64,000 nucleotides of DNA from contig JAGTJM010000014.1 of the NCBI GenBank assembly GCA_020747015.1, positions 558,001 through 622,000 on the forward strand, in the 5' to 3' direction. A program made the translations under genes and the position numbers. Source of the DNA: Pyrenochaeta sp. MPI-SDFR-AT-0127 (taxonomy: Eukaryota; Ascomycota; Dothideomycetes; Pleosporales; Cucurbitariaceae). Below the pieces are notes generated by a model, which saw nothing but the letters and a program-made list of their open reading frames with translations, searched no databases and had not been told where the DNA came from. Shown here in pieces: positions 1 through 12,165 of this stretch; position 1 is the first letter of the stretch, and every line of letters starts with the position of its first letter.

Positions 1-3000
1 GTTTAATCTACAGGGGGCTGCTAATTTGTAACAGCTCAGTGGTCTCCTGACCATGATTGACGATGGTGAAATGTACATCACAGTAGTCTCGTTGTTAATG
101 CTCAACGACCGCATTGACTCTTGCGCTAGTGAGGAGTCCTGACGCTTGGTTGGCCATGTCTATGTACCAGACCTTTAAATGTTGTGATACTGTCTCATAA
201 ACTAGCATCCCATAGTTACCATAAGTATAAGCAACTGAATTGAGGTACATATGACGTCGACTTGGACAGGGCTTTGTAAGCCATCATCATTTCTCTTCTT
301 CGACACTCAAACTTCATTATCCTCCCTACATATCTGTCAGGGGCTCAAGGCCATTGTTGTTAATAAGCCTTATTTCACACAAAGATAATTATCTTATCTC
401 TTTATCAACAGTAATGCTAAGGGATGCCACCATAGTTCCGACAGCCTGGGACAAGCAGTTTTTGGCTGTCTTTATCGGGGAAGCACCGCCACTATACGAT
501 TCTAAGGGGCGATGATTCTCCTGTCTTGTTTCATTTGAGACAAATGAACAGACCAAAGCGATAACTCGCTACCCAACCCTCGAGATCAGCAGCCATGAGG
601 TCAGGGTAAGCGAGTTTATCACGAGATAATCACGTGCTGATGACAAGAGCTAACACTCGCAAGCCCGATGCGGGCGCCTTATGGTCACACGACTTGCCGG
701 GAGCCGATTCTTCCAGCGCCGCTTTTAGGCTACATTGAGCGCACATAGGCTGCGAGATGGAAAATATTGTTGAGATGGCTAGGAATGATAGAGTTTGGGA
801 ACTGAAGGCAGACAAGTGAACGTGGAAGAAATAAGACCAACCCTGTTCACCACACGACAGTTGATTACGGATTCTCAGAATGCGCTAAGGTTTTGAAAGT
901 CATTCAAATTGCTCAGAGCGAACGTTTCCACTGTTCGCCACTTGCAGTATGCCCTCTAATTCTCCATGAGGTAGTTTTCCAGTGTGACAGCATAAGGTGT
1001 GATGGCAACCAACTGTACCGGCTGACCATATCCGAGCTCTAAAATCACAACAGCCACCATACAGAGTGATGGTATCGCATATGATTGATTGAACTAGTAT
1101 GTATGGCGTCATGTATTCACTGCATTTGTAAGCATGGGATGCCTATGGCGTTAGCTCACATACATTGAAAGTGTAATTCACGTGAAGAAAGGGCAATATT
1201 TTCCTCCAATCTTATGATCATGGTCGTGACAGAGTGAGCTTGTTACCACTGTATGCACCAACTGACATAGAAGACTTCTGAGGCAAGTCAACTAGCCAAC
1301 TAGGTTCATACAGTCGCCCACGCCCGCCCTCCAAGGGGTTAGCGGCCGTGGAGGCATCGCGATTGGAATTTAATTCAGTTAGATCACATGAAACCACACG
1401 GTCCAGATCACTTGGCTTTCAGGCCCTTGGCTGGATAACCTTTAATAAACTTTAGCTAGCATCGTGCGGAACACTTCCACCATCCGCCCGTTGAGCTATT
1501 GTAAGCCCTCCGCGTAGCCTTCCAAAGTCAAAACTAACACGCCTGATTTCCAAGGCTCCAGTGTGGAGACGACTGTGCATGATCAAGAGTCGCTCAATCA
1601 CCTCACTCTCTCAGATGCAGGTTTCGCTCGAAGACGACAAGAGAGATCGTTCAGTGTCTGCATCAGGGTCAATGCTTCCATGGACTTGGTTTACAGTGTT
1701 GCGTTGAGGAGCCAGGAGAAATTGGGTCGTTCGTCGAAAGTGCGTCGGTTGACCAGTGACCGTTGTATCTGTGCAACCTAAGCTCCCATTGCCTCGCACC
1801 GCCTGCTTGGTCAAGGTACAAGCAAAGCTTGGGACTGAGATCAGCCAGCTGTAAAGGGTAGAAGCCAGGCCGTCAAGAGTGGAGCCTGAGGTCAGACAGG
1901 CGACGGTGATTCCGTGCCACGTTATCGTACCATGGTTGAAGTCGCTGACGATGTGGGGTATATCACGTCGCTTATCCACCAGCGACTATGAGTGGCATTC
2001 AGGCTTAGCGACCGCGGAAAGTAATAGATAGGCGCTTCAATGGTCTTCTTCCTAGTAGTCGAACGGGCTAAGGTTACTAGACTGATGCTACGCGGCCGCA
2101 AGAGGCGCGGCGCGGCCTGATACCGACGGTCAAGATTGATGAGAGTAGGGTCATTGACGGTTCAGGTGCGGACCCTAGCCAAAGGTATTATGGTACTGGG
2201 ACATCAAGACGCGAACAGAGATCACAGATTTCACGCAACAGACGCACATTACGGAGATAACACCCTTATGAGCGGCACATGGTGTGATCTAGTTGAGGAC
2301 GACAACGGTGCACCTCGCAGTGGCGCGCCCCCGACGACAGATTCGCCACTGTGACCACCAGCTTGAGTTATTTTGCAGTCCTGTTCGCATCCTCCTCGCA
2401 TACTGAGGGCATCCCAAACTTCAGCTCTGTTGCCTGGATTGGTCTGCGGGAGCTCATCGAGAGATCCGCTATGTTTGGTACCAGCTTGGGATACTCAGTC
2501 AGAACGTGTATGCTCAAACGACAAATATTTTGAAGCCTGCCCTCAGAGCATCAAGAAGATCCGAGCGTTGCGTGATCTCTTCTCTCTGTTCGCTCGCATA
2601 GTCTAATTAGAAGTCGTCTCTCCTACGCAATTAAGCTTGGTTACACAAGGGTGGAACTGTTTGGACGCATCCGAAAGCAGCGGTAGCGTTCATTCCAACA
2701 GCTGGGCCACGACATCCCCGTCTAATCGATCAACCGGAAGCAACCGAGCATTTGCTGCATGCAGGATGTCGCACAGACGTCCGCAGTCTGCCGTCAGTAT
2801 GCTGTCAGGGGCTTAGCCTACCATGACGGGCTTGCCGAACAGGCTATAGTCCCAACGAAAAGTCCGAGCTCCCCCTCACCGCGAACAGACGACACGGACA
2901 TGAGACCCTCAGTTTTAGCATTGGCCAGTCTGACCGGAGAGACCCACCACATATGAACAACGAATCCAGACTCTTGGGACTGTTGGCTCTCACATGCGTA

Positions 3001-4471
3001 GCAATCGTGTGCTGACCATGGCTGTCTTGTAAACAGCACAGTACCAGCATGAACTGTTTTATGAGTGCGAGTGGAAAGAGCATTTAAGCTACAACTTATG
3101 TTTGACGCATAATGTTGCGCGTTGCATGCTTGTGCCTGCGGTGGTCAGCCTTGCCAAGCTACGACAGGTTGCAGCTGTCAGGGCGGCCGCATAAACTAGG
3201 ATGCAGCCATCCGAGAAAAGCATTTCTAGGCCAAGCAAGGTTTCTATGGGAGAACCAGCATTTCGATAAAAGAAGTGGCATAGTAGTGATGCGTTCATTG
3301 GTGGTTAAGGAAGGGGGGGTTATCAGCCACGCAGATGCAATTGGTACGAGGAATGTTAGGCCGTGATTTGGTGGAACATGTTGTCCAAGGGTTGCTACGA
3401 TGGCTGAGGACCAGACAGTATGTGGCTTACTACCGCGAGCGCAAAATGCACATGGACTGTTGCAAACTACTAGTCAACCTTGTCTGGATCGGCAGACGGG
3501 CGCTGTTGGATGGTAGTAGTTGTGGAAGGGCGCCTGGGCTGGGAGTAGCTCCCGGTCATGGCGGCTATTATGGAGGGGCTGACGGCCGTTTTCAACTTTA
3601 CGGCAAAAGCGACATGATATTTTTGAACTTTGGAACAGTGGACGGACCAAAAGGCCAAGTTTTGCATCATCCCATACCCTCTTTACTCCCGTGGAGCGCT
3701 CCTCTTCCAAAAGCAGCGCGAGTCCCCAAGGTGGCAAGCGCGACAAGCGAACACCAATCCGGTGCTCTCTTTGTCCGTCTTCAGACGATTAAGTGAACTA
3801 CACTACACGTGAGCAGTCGACCTCGAGGCTGAACAATCGCTACAAATACCTTCTGGGAACTGACCCCTGACAAAGAATCGCCTTCTACCGGTTTGCATCC
3901 ACGCATTACTCGTGCTGCCCTCAGCTACAAAGAACGGAGCCGGATTACCCAAAGTCAGACAGTCCAGCTGTGTCTGACGTGCGAAATTGTGTTGCATAAT
4001 TGTCAAACTTGATTGCTCACGTACCAAAGTATTGGAGCCGAGGAGCAGCGAGTAATTGCAATAGGTTCGTGCCCATAACATCTTCTTGAACTGGTATGCA
4101 ATCTTGCAGTCGAGCAAACGCAGCAATGGAACAATCAAGTTGGTCCTGTCACTGACGCACATGCAGAATCAAATCTTGACCACAATAGTCCGGATTGGGA
4201 GGCCTAAGGGGAGACTCAGAAAGACGCAACCTGAACAGCGCATCACAGACTCTCTCTCGTCGTTCAATCATTGCTGGGCCGGTATTGCCAACAATAGAGT
4301 TTGGCTGTTATTAGCTGTCTTACTCTAGAGTTGCTTTTGCTTGAGCATTTAATCAATACCGCCTCTTTGGTTCGTCCTGAGTCAGAAGCTTACGGCTTTT
4401 TCGTAACGCAAACGACGCATTACGTCGCTATCTCCGCTGTGGCAACCAGTCTCATTCAAATCCTATCCGCC
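1..4471. other. Gene-poor stretch, nothing recognised
   Basis: No reading frame longer than about 150 residues is present. The ones that exist (for example 3335-3796 plus and 1611-1979 minus) overlap in conflicting frames and have no recognisable domain. No tRNA-like cloverleaf, transposon end or tandem array was visible by eye. Base composition looks ordinary, without the TpA-rich texture of the mutated transposon further on. It may hold untranslated leader or regulatory DNA of the HMG-box gene that follows. Confidence 0.5.
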
Positions 4472-6136
4472 ATGATGGGGGAAACACTCGTCCAACAACA
4501 TCCACCTACCCCACCAAACACCGGCACAGACTATCATTCTGGCTTGCACCAAGTTGTGCAATATAATACAGATCGCAACTATCCCTTTAGCGAGGCGAAC
4601 TATCATTCTCCAGGGTCAGTTGCGCATGAAGGCATTCCTTCACATGCGACACATGTCGACGGCCAGTCAGGAAGTGGGCTCAGCTCCAGAATAGAATACG
4701 TATGAGTACCTGCGCGGTTGCGCGTTAGCAAAATTAACACGGTTACAGGATGCCTTTAGTCCCACAACAGAGTATTACCAAAATGGACAATACAACACTA
4801 TGCCGGTAAGTAAAGTTTTGATGTCCATTCATGACCGAATCGCTGACGAAGAGGAGAACAACCATGGCATTTTCGGGCCGCCAACACCGAGATCTTCCAT
4901 TGATGATGATTCCACGCGAAGAACGACTCGCAGTGGACGCCCCGTCGCACCTTCCAGCTCACCCCGAAGAAGAGCCGAAGAAGTCCTCAGCCAAAACCGA
5001 CGCCCCGAGCGAGGAAGACAAAAGCTGGGAAAAGTGAAAAGCCCAAGACACCGAAGCTGACTGCGCCATTAAGTATTCTCACGAGCGAACTTCACCACAT
5101 TCCGGTCAAGAACATGGAAGAGTGGGTGAATAGATCGGCAGATACTAGACGTGGAGAGGTCGAGAAGAGAAACGGCTACATTACGCGGCCCATGAACTCT
5201 TTCATGCTGTATCGATCCGCATACGCCGATAGAGCAAAGGCGTGGTGTCTGCAGAACAATCACCAGGTTGTATCGTCAGTCGCTGGTGAGAGCTGGCCGC
5301 TGGAGCCTCCAGAAATACGCGATTTGTACAATGAATACGCGAAAATCGAGAGAATCAACCACCAGAATGCGCATCCAGCTTACAAGTTCTCTCCCAGCAA
5401 GACTGCAGCTCCAATTCGGAAGCGCAAGGGTGAATGGTCGGATAATGAAGAACCTAGTGATCTCGACGATGAGGAGTGGGCGCCTGGGAGTGGCAGGTCT
5501 CGTACCCGACAGGCGCGAAGACTCGATCGATCACTAAGTTTTCCAACGAATGGCATGAGTACCGACTACTTCAATCGATCCATGAGGCCTAATAGCAATG
5601 CGTGGAACAGAGCTTCGTGGGAGACGGCCAACGAAGGAAGACCGATGCCCATGCCAGTTGAGCATAACGACATGTACAACCAGTACTACCAAACTGCGTC
5701 GTACGCAAACATGAACTCAAATTCGAATTTCGCAGACAACTTGCGCATGCGGAGAGTAGGTCCACCAGCCTCGTCTGTCCACTTCCCCTCGAACCATGCG
5801 TTACTTGGGCTGCCAGGAGGTAATGCGGGCGACATAATGCAGCAATTGCATTCAAACTCTGGGACGCCTTTCGATGAAGGGCAGTTGGATCCCATTCTAT
5901 TAGCATATGATGGGAGAGCGCACTCTGATATCGATCCCACGGCACTTCAACAACACGGGTTCCGAAACGGTCATCCCAACATGGTTGACGGTAGGTACGA
6001 CCATCACAGCCTCGATAGCATTCTGGAGCTTGGAAACCCACATGACGAGTATCGTACGGGATCTTGGCAATCAGATCCGACCATGTCGTCGCTGGAACAA
6101 GAGTCAGAATTCGACAAATGGATGGGTGAACAGTAG
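4472..6136 (+). CDS. HMG-box DNA-binding protein (possible frameshift)
   Basis: Probable transcription factor of the MATA_HMG/Sox-like HMG-box class. The main exon holds the box just after the Met at 5114: it opens with RPMNSFMLYRSAY and continues with SWPLEPPEIRDLYNEYAKIE, about 70 residues, followed by a basic/acidic linker (KRKGEWSDNEE) and an Asn/Ser/Met-rich tail. Upstream coding is visible from the Met at 4472, with introns near 4700-4746 (GTATGA...ACAG) and 4806-4853 (GTAAGT...AG). The segment PKLTAPLS lies in frame just before 5114, so the Met at 5114 is probably internal. Between about 4930 and 5035 the frame reading GPPTPRSSIDDD does not join the frame reading PKLTAPLS. Either an intron I cannot place or a frameshift lies there. 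Upstream exons are less certain than the box. Confidence 0.72.
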
Positions 6137-6809
6137 TCTATGGCAAGTTGGCCGAAGTATAGGTATCGTTGATTGATCTTGAAGGACCATTTTTAGTTTG
6201 CGCTTGATTTGATATTTTGGGATTGGATGCTGTTTTGGAGTGCGCTATATTCTCGTTGATCATGTCAGGTGTACCAAGCGAGGCGTTGGTCAGGTTAAAA
6301 CATGAGGTCGTATATGCATGGGCGGCGTTACTCAGTGTTTTACTTAGATGTTTGTATTTTAACAGAGCTTCATATCATTGTCTTGATTCCCAAGAGCCAT
6401 TGGAGATATGGAGCTTGGCAATGTAAACGTACTTCTGTGTACTCTTCTGAAACTTTGGACACTGACGATCCTCTCTACACTAATTCTCGACCCCTTTTCG
6501 CCAAAGAATGAATTGAAAGGAGAGGGAGAACAAAAGTGAAGTGATTGGTTGGTAAATGGACAGGGTTGCGAAAGGGATGAAGTCAGGCTCAAGACGCACA
6601 GACCGCCCGTTCCATGCTTGCCCCCACCTGCTGTCGCGTAGCGGACGCGCCTGCCCTCTGAAGTGAGGGGTCTAACAAACATTGACATTTACAACGAGCT
6701 TTCACAAGTAACTTAACATTTTCTCAGCTACCGCTCCTTTCTAGAAGCTGACTATTACTTAATATTGAAAGGGATATTACTAAAGCAAGTGCCATTGAAA
6801 ACCAAAACC

Positions 6810-7529
6810 ATGTATGGCGAAACAGCGAACAAACTTGTCCAAAATGCCAAACGCACACAAGCTCTTCCACACCTTCCCCCCTACGCCTCTGAGCTCGTAC
6901 GTAGCGTAATTCGCGAAGTCCGCGACCTCGACAAGGATGTCTCCAACATCCTCGCCCCATATAGCGGATCCTTCGACCCCAGCGCCTCACCCGAGACAGC
7001 ATGCGCCTTGCTCGTTAATCACCTATGTATGCGCCGCAATAAGCGATGTCTACTCGCGTATCATAGGGTGCGCAGTGACAAGTTGGAGGGGTATTGTTGG
7101 GAAGGTGTCGATGTCCTCGAGTCACAGGGCGGAAGTGGAAATGGGGTAGAAGGCGCAGGAGGACGAGGCGGGGAGGTAGCGAAGAAAGACGAGAGTAGTC
7201 TAAGTCCGGAAGAGGAGGAATATGTGCGGCAGTATAGCGATTTACTCGCTGCATACAAGGGCCAATGGACGGATGTGGACCTTACAGGAAGTTTGGAGCC
7301 GCCCAGAGATCTTTTCATAGACGTGAGAGTGTTGAAAGATGCAGGAGAGATACAGACTGAGTACGGGTACGTGTGACCTTGGTGAGGCTGAAGGATGCAC
7401 AGGGGAGTGATATGAGTAGGGCTAATCAGGAACAGGTCTATCACGTTGACAAAGAACAGCCAATTCTACGTGCGGCAGGGCGATGTTGAACGTTTGATTG
7501 CCCAGGGATATCTTCAACGGCTGAGCTGA
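6810..7529 (+). CDS. psf1: GINS complex subunit Psf1
   Basis: Subunit of the GINS tetramer (Psf1-Psf2-Psf3-Sld5), which joins Cdc45 and Mcm2-7 in the replicative CMG helicase in the nucleus. The start MYGETANKLVQNAKR is typical of the family and is preferred over an in-frame ATG at 6765. The alpha-helical A domain includes MRRNKRCLLAYH at about residues 72-83; an acidic/Gly insert follows, and the C-terminal B domain ends FYVRQGDVERLIAQGYLQRLS. One intron, 7367-7435 (GTACGT...ACAG), splits the Gly codon in EYGS; splicing gives 216 residues, the usual Psf1 length. It is convergent with the helicase gene downstream. Confidence 0.93.
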
Positions 7530-8434
7530 GGCGGTCTTGCCCCTGGCTTTTACCAACAATACACTTGCATTGCATGATTCAAGGAGCAAGCATGCACAGT
7601 AGTATAGCGAGATTGGCCTTTGCTTCTACATGCTTGAACTTGGACGAAACAATCGGGTTGCCAAGACACCCGGAAAGCGAAAGGGATATCCAAATATGGA
7701 TGCGACAGCAAGACTGGGAAGCGATTCCCGTCTTTCAGCTGACCGTGTGAGGCACAGCGGGCAGCAGATCTTTGCTGCAGGAGTCCTTGTAAGTTTCTAA
7801 AATAATCGTTCAATATTTGTGCCGTAGGTGCGGTCTCGGAGACACAATCTGTGCGAACAGGGATCACCGTAAACAAGGAGGGACGAGATGTGAATCGAAA
7901 TTTTTTATTGATGGAGCAGGATCTATGGAGCTGGGAAAGACTGTGGTCACTGTAAAGTACTTGACGTATTTATCTGAGAGTCGTGACCGTTTTGTGCGAC
8001 GGAATGTTGGTATTCGTGAGGATTACCGATTCCGAACTCGTGCTCGTCTTCGCTTTCTCGGCGATGTGACGTGTCGGTAAGACGAAGAAGATGCCAATGG
8101 TGATGATATACAAAAACCGTGTTGCATGCTCAGGTCATGAAAAAAAGGTAAGAATCGAGGAAAGGTATGGAGTACCTGCGAAGGGTTGTGTAAATCAACG
8201 TAATGATCGATTGGGTGGTCTGGGTAGTACTCACGTCTTCGACCAAGGTATACAATATCATACTAGGGTCCCAACCTTGATATACATGCTTTTGCCCAGC
8301 CCAGTAACGCCCCAAAGACTCCCGCCATTTTGCAGACCATCTTTTGTAATGCAATGCATTCTTTCCAGAACCGAAAACGCACGCCAGCTTGCACACTGTG
8401 CAAACAATGACATACCTTGACTGTAGCAAAGGTT
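7530..8434. other. Intergenic region between convergent genes
   Basis: This stretch lies between the 3' ends of psf1 and the Prp5 gene and should hold both terminators. I saw no conserved reading frame or repeat. Short overlapping frames on both strands have no recognisable domain. Confidence 0.5.
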
Positions 8435-11400
8435 TCAGACGACACTGTACCGGCCAGTAGGCCCCCGTGCAGCAGATGCATCCTCCGCTGCGATCGTTCC
8501 TTCGCGAAGAAGACGAGTAAGTTCCATCATGGCCTGAGTGACGACGTTCTCAGTGTCGCCCTCGACGAGGATATAGAGCTTGGGCAGGTCGAGCTCTCCA
8601 GGCTCCTTGCCAGGGGCATAAAAGGTACCCTTAGTGGTAATAGAGACGCCAGTCTGCTCCAGAATCTTGGCTACATTAGTGCGGTTGGTGACAGCCCATC
8701 GTGCCTTCTGCGGGAAGTCGTTGATTTCGATAGTGGAGTGGTAAAGACCAGCATCGGGCCCCTTGTTATCAATAGGTTGGCCAGCATGAATCATGCCCTT
8801 CTTACTTAGACGACCGTCAACCTTCTGGGCGGCCATCTCAGCCTTCTCCCTAGCAGTCATTGGCTTGCCGGAAGGTGCTGCCTCAGGGCGCTCAGTTTTG
8901 CTGACGACAATCTTGCTATTTAATAGCTTCATCCAGGATGGCTGTTCCTCAGGCTCTGCTGCAGCTCCATCAGCAGGTTTGGCAATGCCAGGCCCAGAAA
9001 CCTCAGGCTTCTTGATTGTGGGAAGCTCAGGTTCTTCGTCGCTCTCCTCTTCACCCTCAATCTTGTGGGCACGCTTCTCACGCTTTTTCTCAAGTGCACG
9101 TGCTGCATCGAGCTTGTCGAGGCCCTTGCCTCCGAAGCCTCCGTAATATTTCTCGGCGCCTGTCTTAGCCTTTTCATGGAATGTATCAGCCATTTGCTGA
9201 AGGTCTTCAGGCACCTCGGTGCCACTCTCCTTCAATGCCTTGACCACGTGAACAGCAAAACGCTCTTGCCCTGGGTTCTCAATGAGTGTAATGGCAGTAC
9301 CTTTATTTCCCGCGCGTCCGGTACGTCCGCAGCGGTGAACATAATCTTCTAAGTGAGTAGGGCAGTCGAAGTTGAATACCATGGCTAGACCTGGGACATC
9401 AAGGCCACGAGCTGCAACAGAAGTCGCGATAAGAATAGACAGGACACCCTGTTTGAACTCGTTGATCGCTTCATTACGATCAGTTTGATCTTTAGCACCG
9501 TGAATCGTGTTGACAGAGAAATATCTAGCTTTGAAAAGCTTCGACAAAAGGTCTTCGGCTGTTTCCTGTCGTTCGGTAAAGATCAGCACCTGTGAATTCT
9601 CATCCTCAGAAAAGAGTTGACCAAGATGTAGGAGAGTCTTTGAGATCTTCTTCTCATATGATGGGGCTACAAGTGAGATAACCTGCGTAATTTCAGGAGC
9701 GACCTTGCTGCGGCCGCCAATGATCACTTCAGCGGGCTTATTAAGTGCTTTACGTGCAAGTGCTGCCATATTTTTGGGAAACGTCGCAGAGAAAAGAATG
9801 GTCTGGCGGTCAGGTCGAACAGTAGCAAGAATCTTCATGACTTGAGGCTCGAAGCCCATATCGAACATACGGTCAGCTTCGTCTAGGACAACGTAGGTGA
9901 TGCGTCTGAAATTGAGTACGCGACCGGAATTGCTCTGCAGCAGATCAATCAGACGTCCCGGGGTTGCACAGAGGATATGAATACCGCCTCGCTTAATCAT
10001 GGCAATTTGGTCGGAGATGGGCTGACCTCCATACGCACACTTGATTGTGATGCCCGAAGCACTGAGGAAAGGCTTAAGCTCACTGACGATCTGCAAAGAC
10101 AGCTCTCGAGTAGGAGCAAGGATCAGTCCAATGGGACCATCAGATGGCTTTAGGGGGCGTTGATCAAGGACGTGACGAATCATGGGTATACCGAAAGCGA
10201 GCGTCTTTCCAGAGCCAGTCTTGGCGACGCCAATAAGATCACGGCCTGATTCGGCAATTGGTATAGCCTGTGCCTGAATTGAAGTTGGCCTCTCGTAGCG
10301 TACCCTAGTGAATACGTCCATGGTGGCTTGCAACAAACCCATTTGTGCCCATTTCGTCACGGGTCGAGGCACATCGTCCGGCTTCACCTTGATGCCGTCA
10401 AGCTCATGGCGGAGATCAGCTACTTCCTCTGGTGTCATCTGAGTAATCTCGGCTGGCTCAGTGTAGAAGTCTTTTCGGAATGGCTCGTACTCAACTTTAT
10501 CATGGTTGACGGCTGGCACTTCCTTTTTCTTCTTCTTGGCCGCACGAAGTGCGAGTAGATCCTCAGCCTCAACAGATGTCTGCTCAGGCTCAAGGTCGTC
10601 GTTGAACATGGCTGTGCCTTGAGGGGCACCACGGCTTGGCTGCGCCTCGGAGAGATCGGCCATAAAGGCATCGAGAGGGTCGACATCGTCTTCCTCGGCG
10701 CCTGCGTTTTCGTCAACGTCCATCTTTTCGCCAGCTTGGTCAGCGGCGGGGGCTTCTTCCATGGCAGTGTCCTCAGCTGTGAGGCTTTCGTTGGCGATCT
10801 CCGCCCTGCGCTTCTCGAGCTGGGCTTGGAGTTGGGCATTGGTCTCTTCGTCATCACTGCCAATGTCACTCATGGCAGCGTCCGCCTCAGCGTCGTCAGC
10901 AGCAGGCTCAGGCTCGTCAATGGGTGCGAATGCGGGGAGTGCTTGAAACTTGCGCTTGCCGGTGTCGTCTTCATCATCAAGCAAGGTCTTCCTCGAGGTC
11001 TCCGCTTCAGCGGCAGACTTGGCCTTGAGGCCGAAGGAGCCAATATTGCCATTCGCCTTGGCCTGTACTATAGAGCGATCTACAGGAATGAGCGCGTGAT
11101 TTACAACGATATTGATAGAAGGATACATACTGCTAACGGCGGTGGTGACTGGTTTGCCCGCAGGCTTGGCCAGCAGCGGGCGGGCGGCGGCCGACTCGTC
11201 GAGCTTGAACGTTGACTTCTCGGGTTGCTTCTGCTTGACTTTCTCAGTGGCACTCTTCTGAGGAACCTTAGCCTTAGCGATATCCTGCTTGAGCTCGCTG
11301 GCTGGCGGCGTTGCAGCGACTGTAGGTGTCGATGGTGCGGTGACGTTAGGTGACATTCCGGAGCCCGGCGTGTCAGCCTTGTCTTTGGTCAGGCGCTCAG

Positions 11401-11899
11401 CGTTGCGCTTCTTCCACTCAGCTAGCTTTGCAGCACGATCAGCGAGCTTGTCTTTTGCCTGCGTCTCTGGGTCCTTTTTCTTCTCTTCTCGCGATGGAGC
11501 GTCCACACGATCCCGCTTGGTGTCGGGTGCCGGGGTGGCAGATGCTCGCGAGCCTGGCCGCCGCGAGGTAGAGCGGCGGCGCCTGTCACGGTCATCATGG
11601 TCGCGGTCACGCCTATATCGATCTGTGTGTCTATCTCGTGATCGGTCTCGGCGGGCTGGTGAACGGGAACGGCGACGATGCGAGTCACGCTCCCGGCGGT
11701 CGTCGCGGCGGTGGCTATCTCGGTCCCTTTCACGGACTCGGTCGCGATCATCTCGAATGCGCCCGCCACTGTAGCGATCTGAGCGGTCTCGCGAACGGTC
11801 ACGGCGTCCAGGCGACCTCGAGCGGACGCGGCGGGGTGGAGAATAGCGTCCTCGATCGCGGTCGTACCTTGAGTTATCAGCGTGGCGCGCACTCGCCAT
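8435..11899 (-). CDS. prp5: DEAD-box pre-mRNA splicing ATPase Prp5
   Basis: ATP-dependent RNA helicase that remodels U2 snRNP during branch-site recognition (DDX46 orthologue). I chose the Met at 11899 (MASARHADNSRYDRDRGRYS) because the open frame upstream lacks conserved character; this gives 1154 residues in one exon. The N-terminus is RS/RD/RE-rich like splicing factors. An acidic region carries DPLDAFM, the DPLD motif known in this family. The RecA core shows GSGKT near residue 560, DEAD near 673, SAT, and HRCGRTGRAG near 855. The C-terminal region includes GRYSVV at the end. It is divergent from erb1 across a 266-bp gap. Confidence 0.95.
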   Translation of the reverse strand: MASARHADNSRYDRDRGRYSPPRRVRSRSPGRRDRSRDRSDRYSGGRIRDDRDRVRERDRDSHRRDDRRERDSHRRRSRSPARRDRSRDRHTDRYRRDRDHDDRDRRRRSTSRRPGSRASATPAPDTKRDRVDAPSREEKKKDPETQAKDKLADRAAKLAEWKKRNAERLTKDKADTPGSGMSPNVTAPSTPTVAATPPASELKQDIAKAKVPQKSATEKVKQKQPEKSTFKLDESAAARPLLAKPAGKPVTTAVSSMYPSINIVVNHALIPVDRSIVQAKANGNIGSFGLKAKSAAEAETSRKTLLDDEDDTGKRKFQALPAFAPIDEPEPAADDAEADAAMSDIGSDDEETNAQLQAQLEKRRAEIANESLTAEDTAMEEAPAADQAGEKMDVDENAGAEEDDVDPLDAFMADLSEAQPSRGAPQGTAMFNDDLEPEQTSVEAEDLLALRAAKKKKKEVPAVNHDKVEYEPFRKDFYTEPAEITQMTPEEVADLRHELDGIKVKPDDVPRPVTKWAQMGLLQATMDVFTRVRYERPTSIQAQAIPIAESGRDLIGVAKTGSGKTLAFGIPMIRHVLDQRPLKPSDGPIGLILAPTRELSLQIVSELKPFLSASGITIKCAYGGQPISDQIAMIKRGGIHILCATPGRLIDLLQSNSGRVLNFRRITYVVLDEADRMFDMGFEPQVMKILATVRPDRQTILFSATFPKNMAALARKALNKPAEVIIGGRSKVAPEITQVISLVAPSYEKKISKTLLHLGQLFSEDENSQVLIFTERQETAEDLLSKLFKARYFSVNTIHGAKDQTDRNEAINEFKQGVLSILIATSVAARGLDVPGLAMVFNFDCPTHLEDYVHRCGRTGRAGNKGTAITLIENPGQERFAVHVVKALKESGTEVPEDLQQMADTFHEKAKTGAEKYYGGFGGKGLDKLDAARALEKKREKRAHKIEGEEESDEEPELPTIKKPEVSGPGIAKPADGAAAEPEEQPSWMKLLNSKIVVSKTERPEAAPSGKPMTAREKAEMAAQKVDGRLSKKGMIHAGQPIDNKGPDAGLYHSTIEINDFPQKARWAVTNRTNVAKILEQTGVSITTKGTFYAPGKEPGELDLPKLYILVEGDTENVVTQAMMELTRLLREGTIAAEDASAARGPTGRYSVV

Positions 11900-12165
11900 G
11901 TCGGCTCGTGGTGTATTACTATCTAAAATCAGTGCAGTTAAGAGTCTTCGGCAGGTGATTGGCGATAGAATTGAGGTGGTTGTTGTTGTGTGGCTGCCCA
12001 AGGTATATCGAGGAGTTTGCAACAAGTCGTCGGGGGTCCGTCGCGCCTTCCTTGGCTGACTCTCGCTAGCGTCGGGCCCGTGCACCGAAATCTTGGCCAG
12101 TCCAAAAAATTTGGGAAGGTGCCGTCTTGAACGATGAATCCGCAAACTGACGCCGTACTACCAAA
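11900..12165. promoter_or_regulatory. Shared divergent promoter, prp5/erb1
   Basis: A 266-bp gap separates the start codons of two divergent RNA-processing genes, so both promoters must lie here or in overlapping leaders. On the minus strand the frame stays open upstream of the chosen prp5 start to 12145, so the leader is not excluded as coding. A possible 5' leader splice acceptor (TTTTAG) lies about 26 bp before the prp5 ATG. No specific factor site was identified. Confidence 0.55.

Noticed and set aside
10619..11774. Long plus-strand frames within the Prp5 gene
   Set aside because: Shadows of the RS-rich and acidic low-complexity regions of the helicase gene on the other strand.
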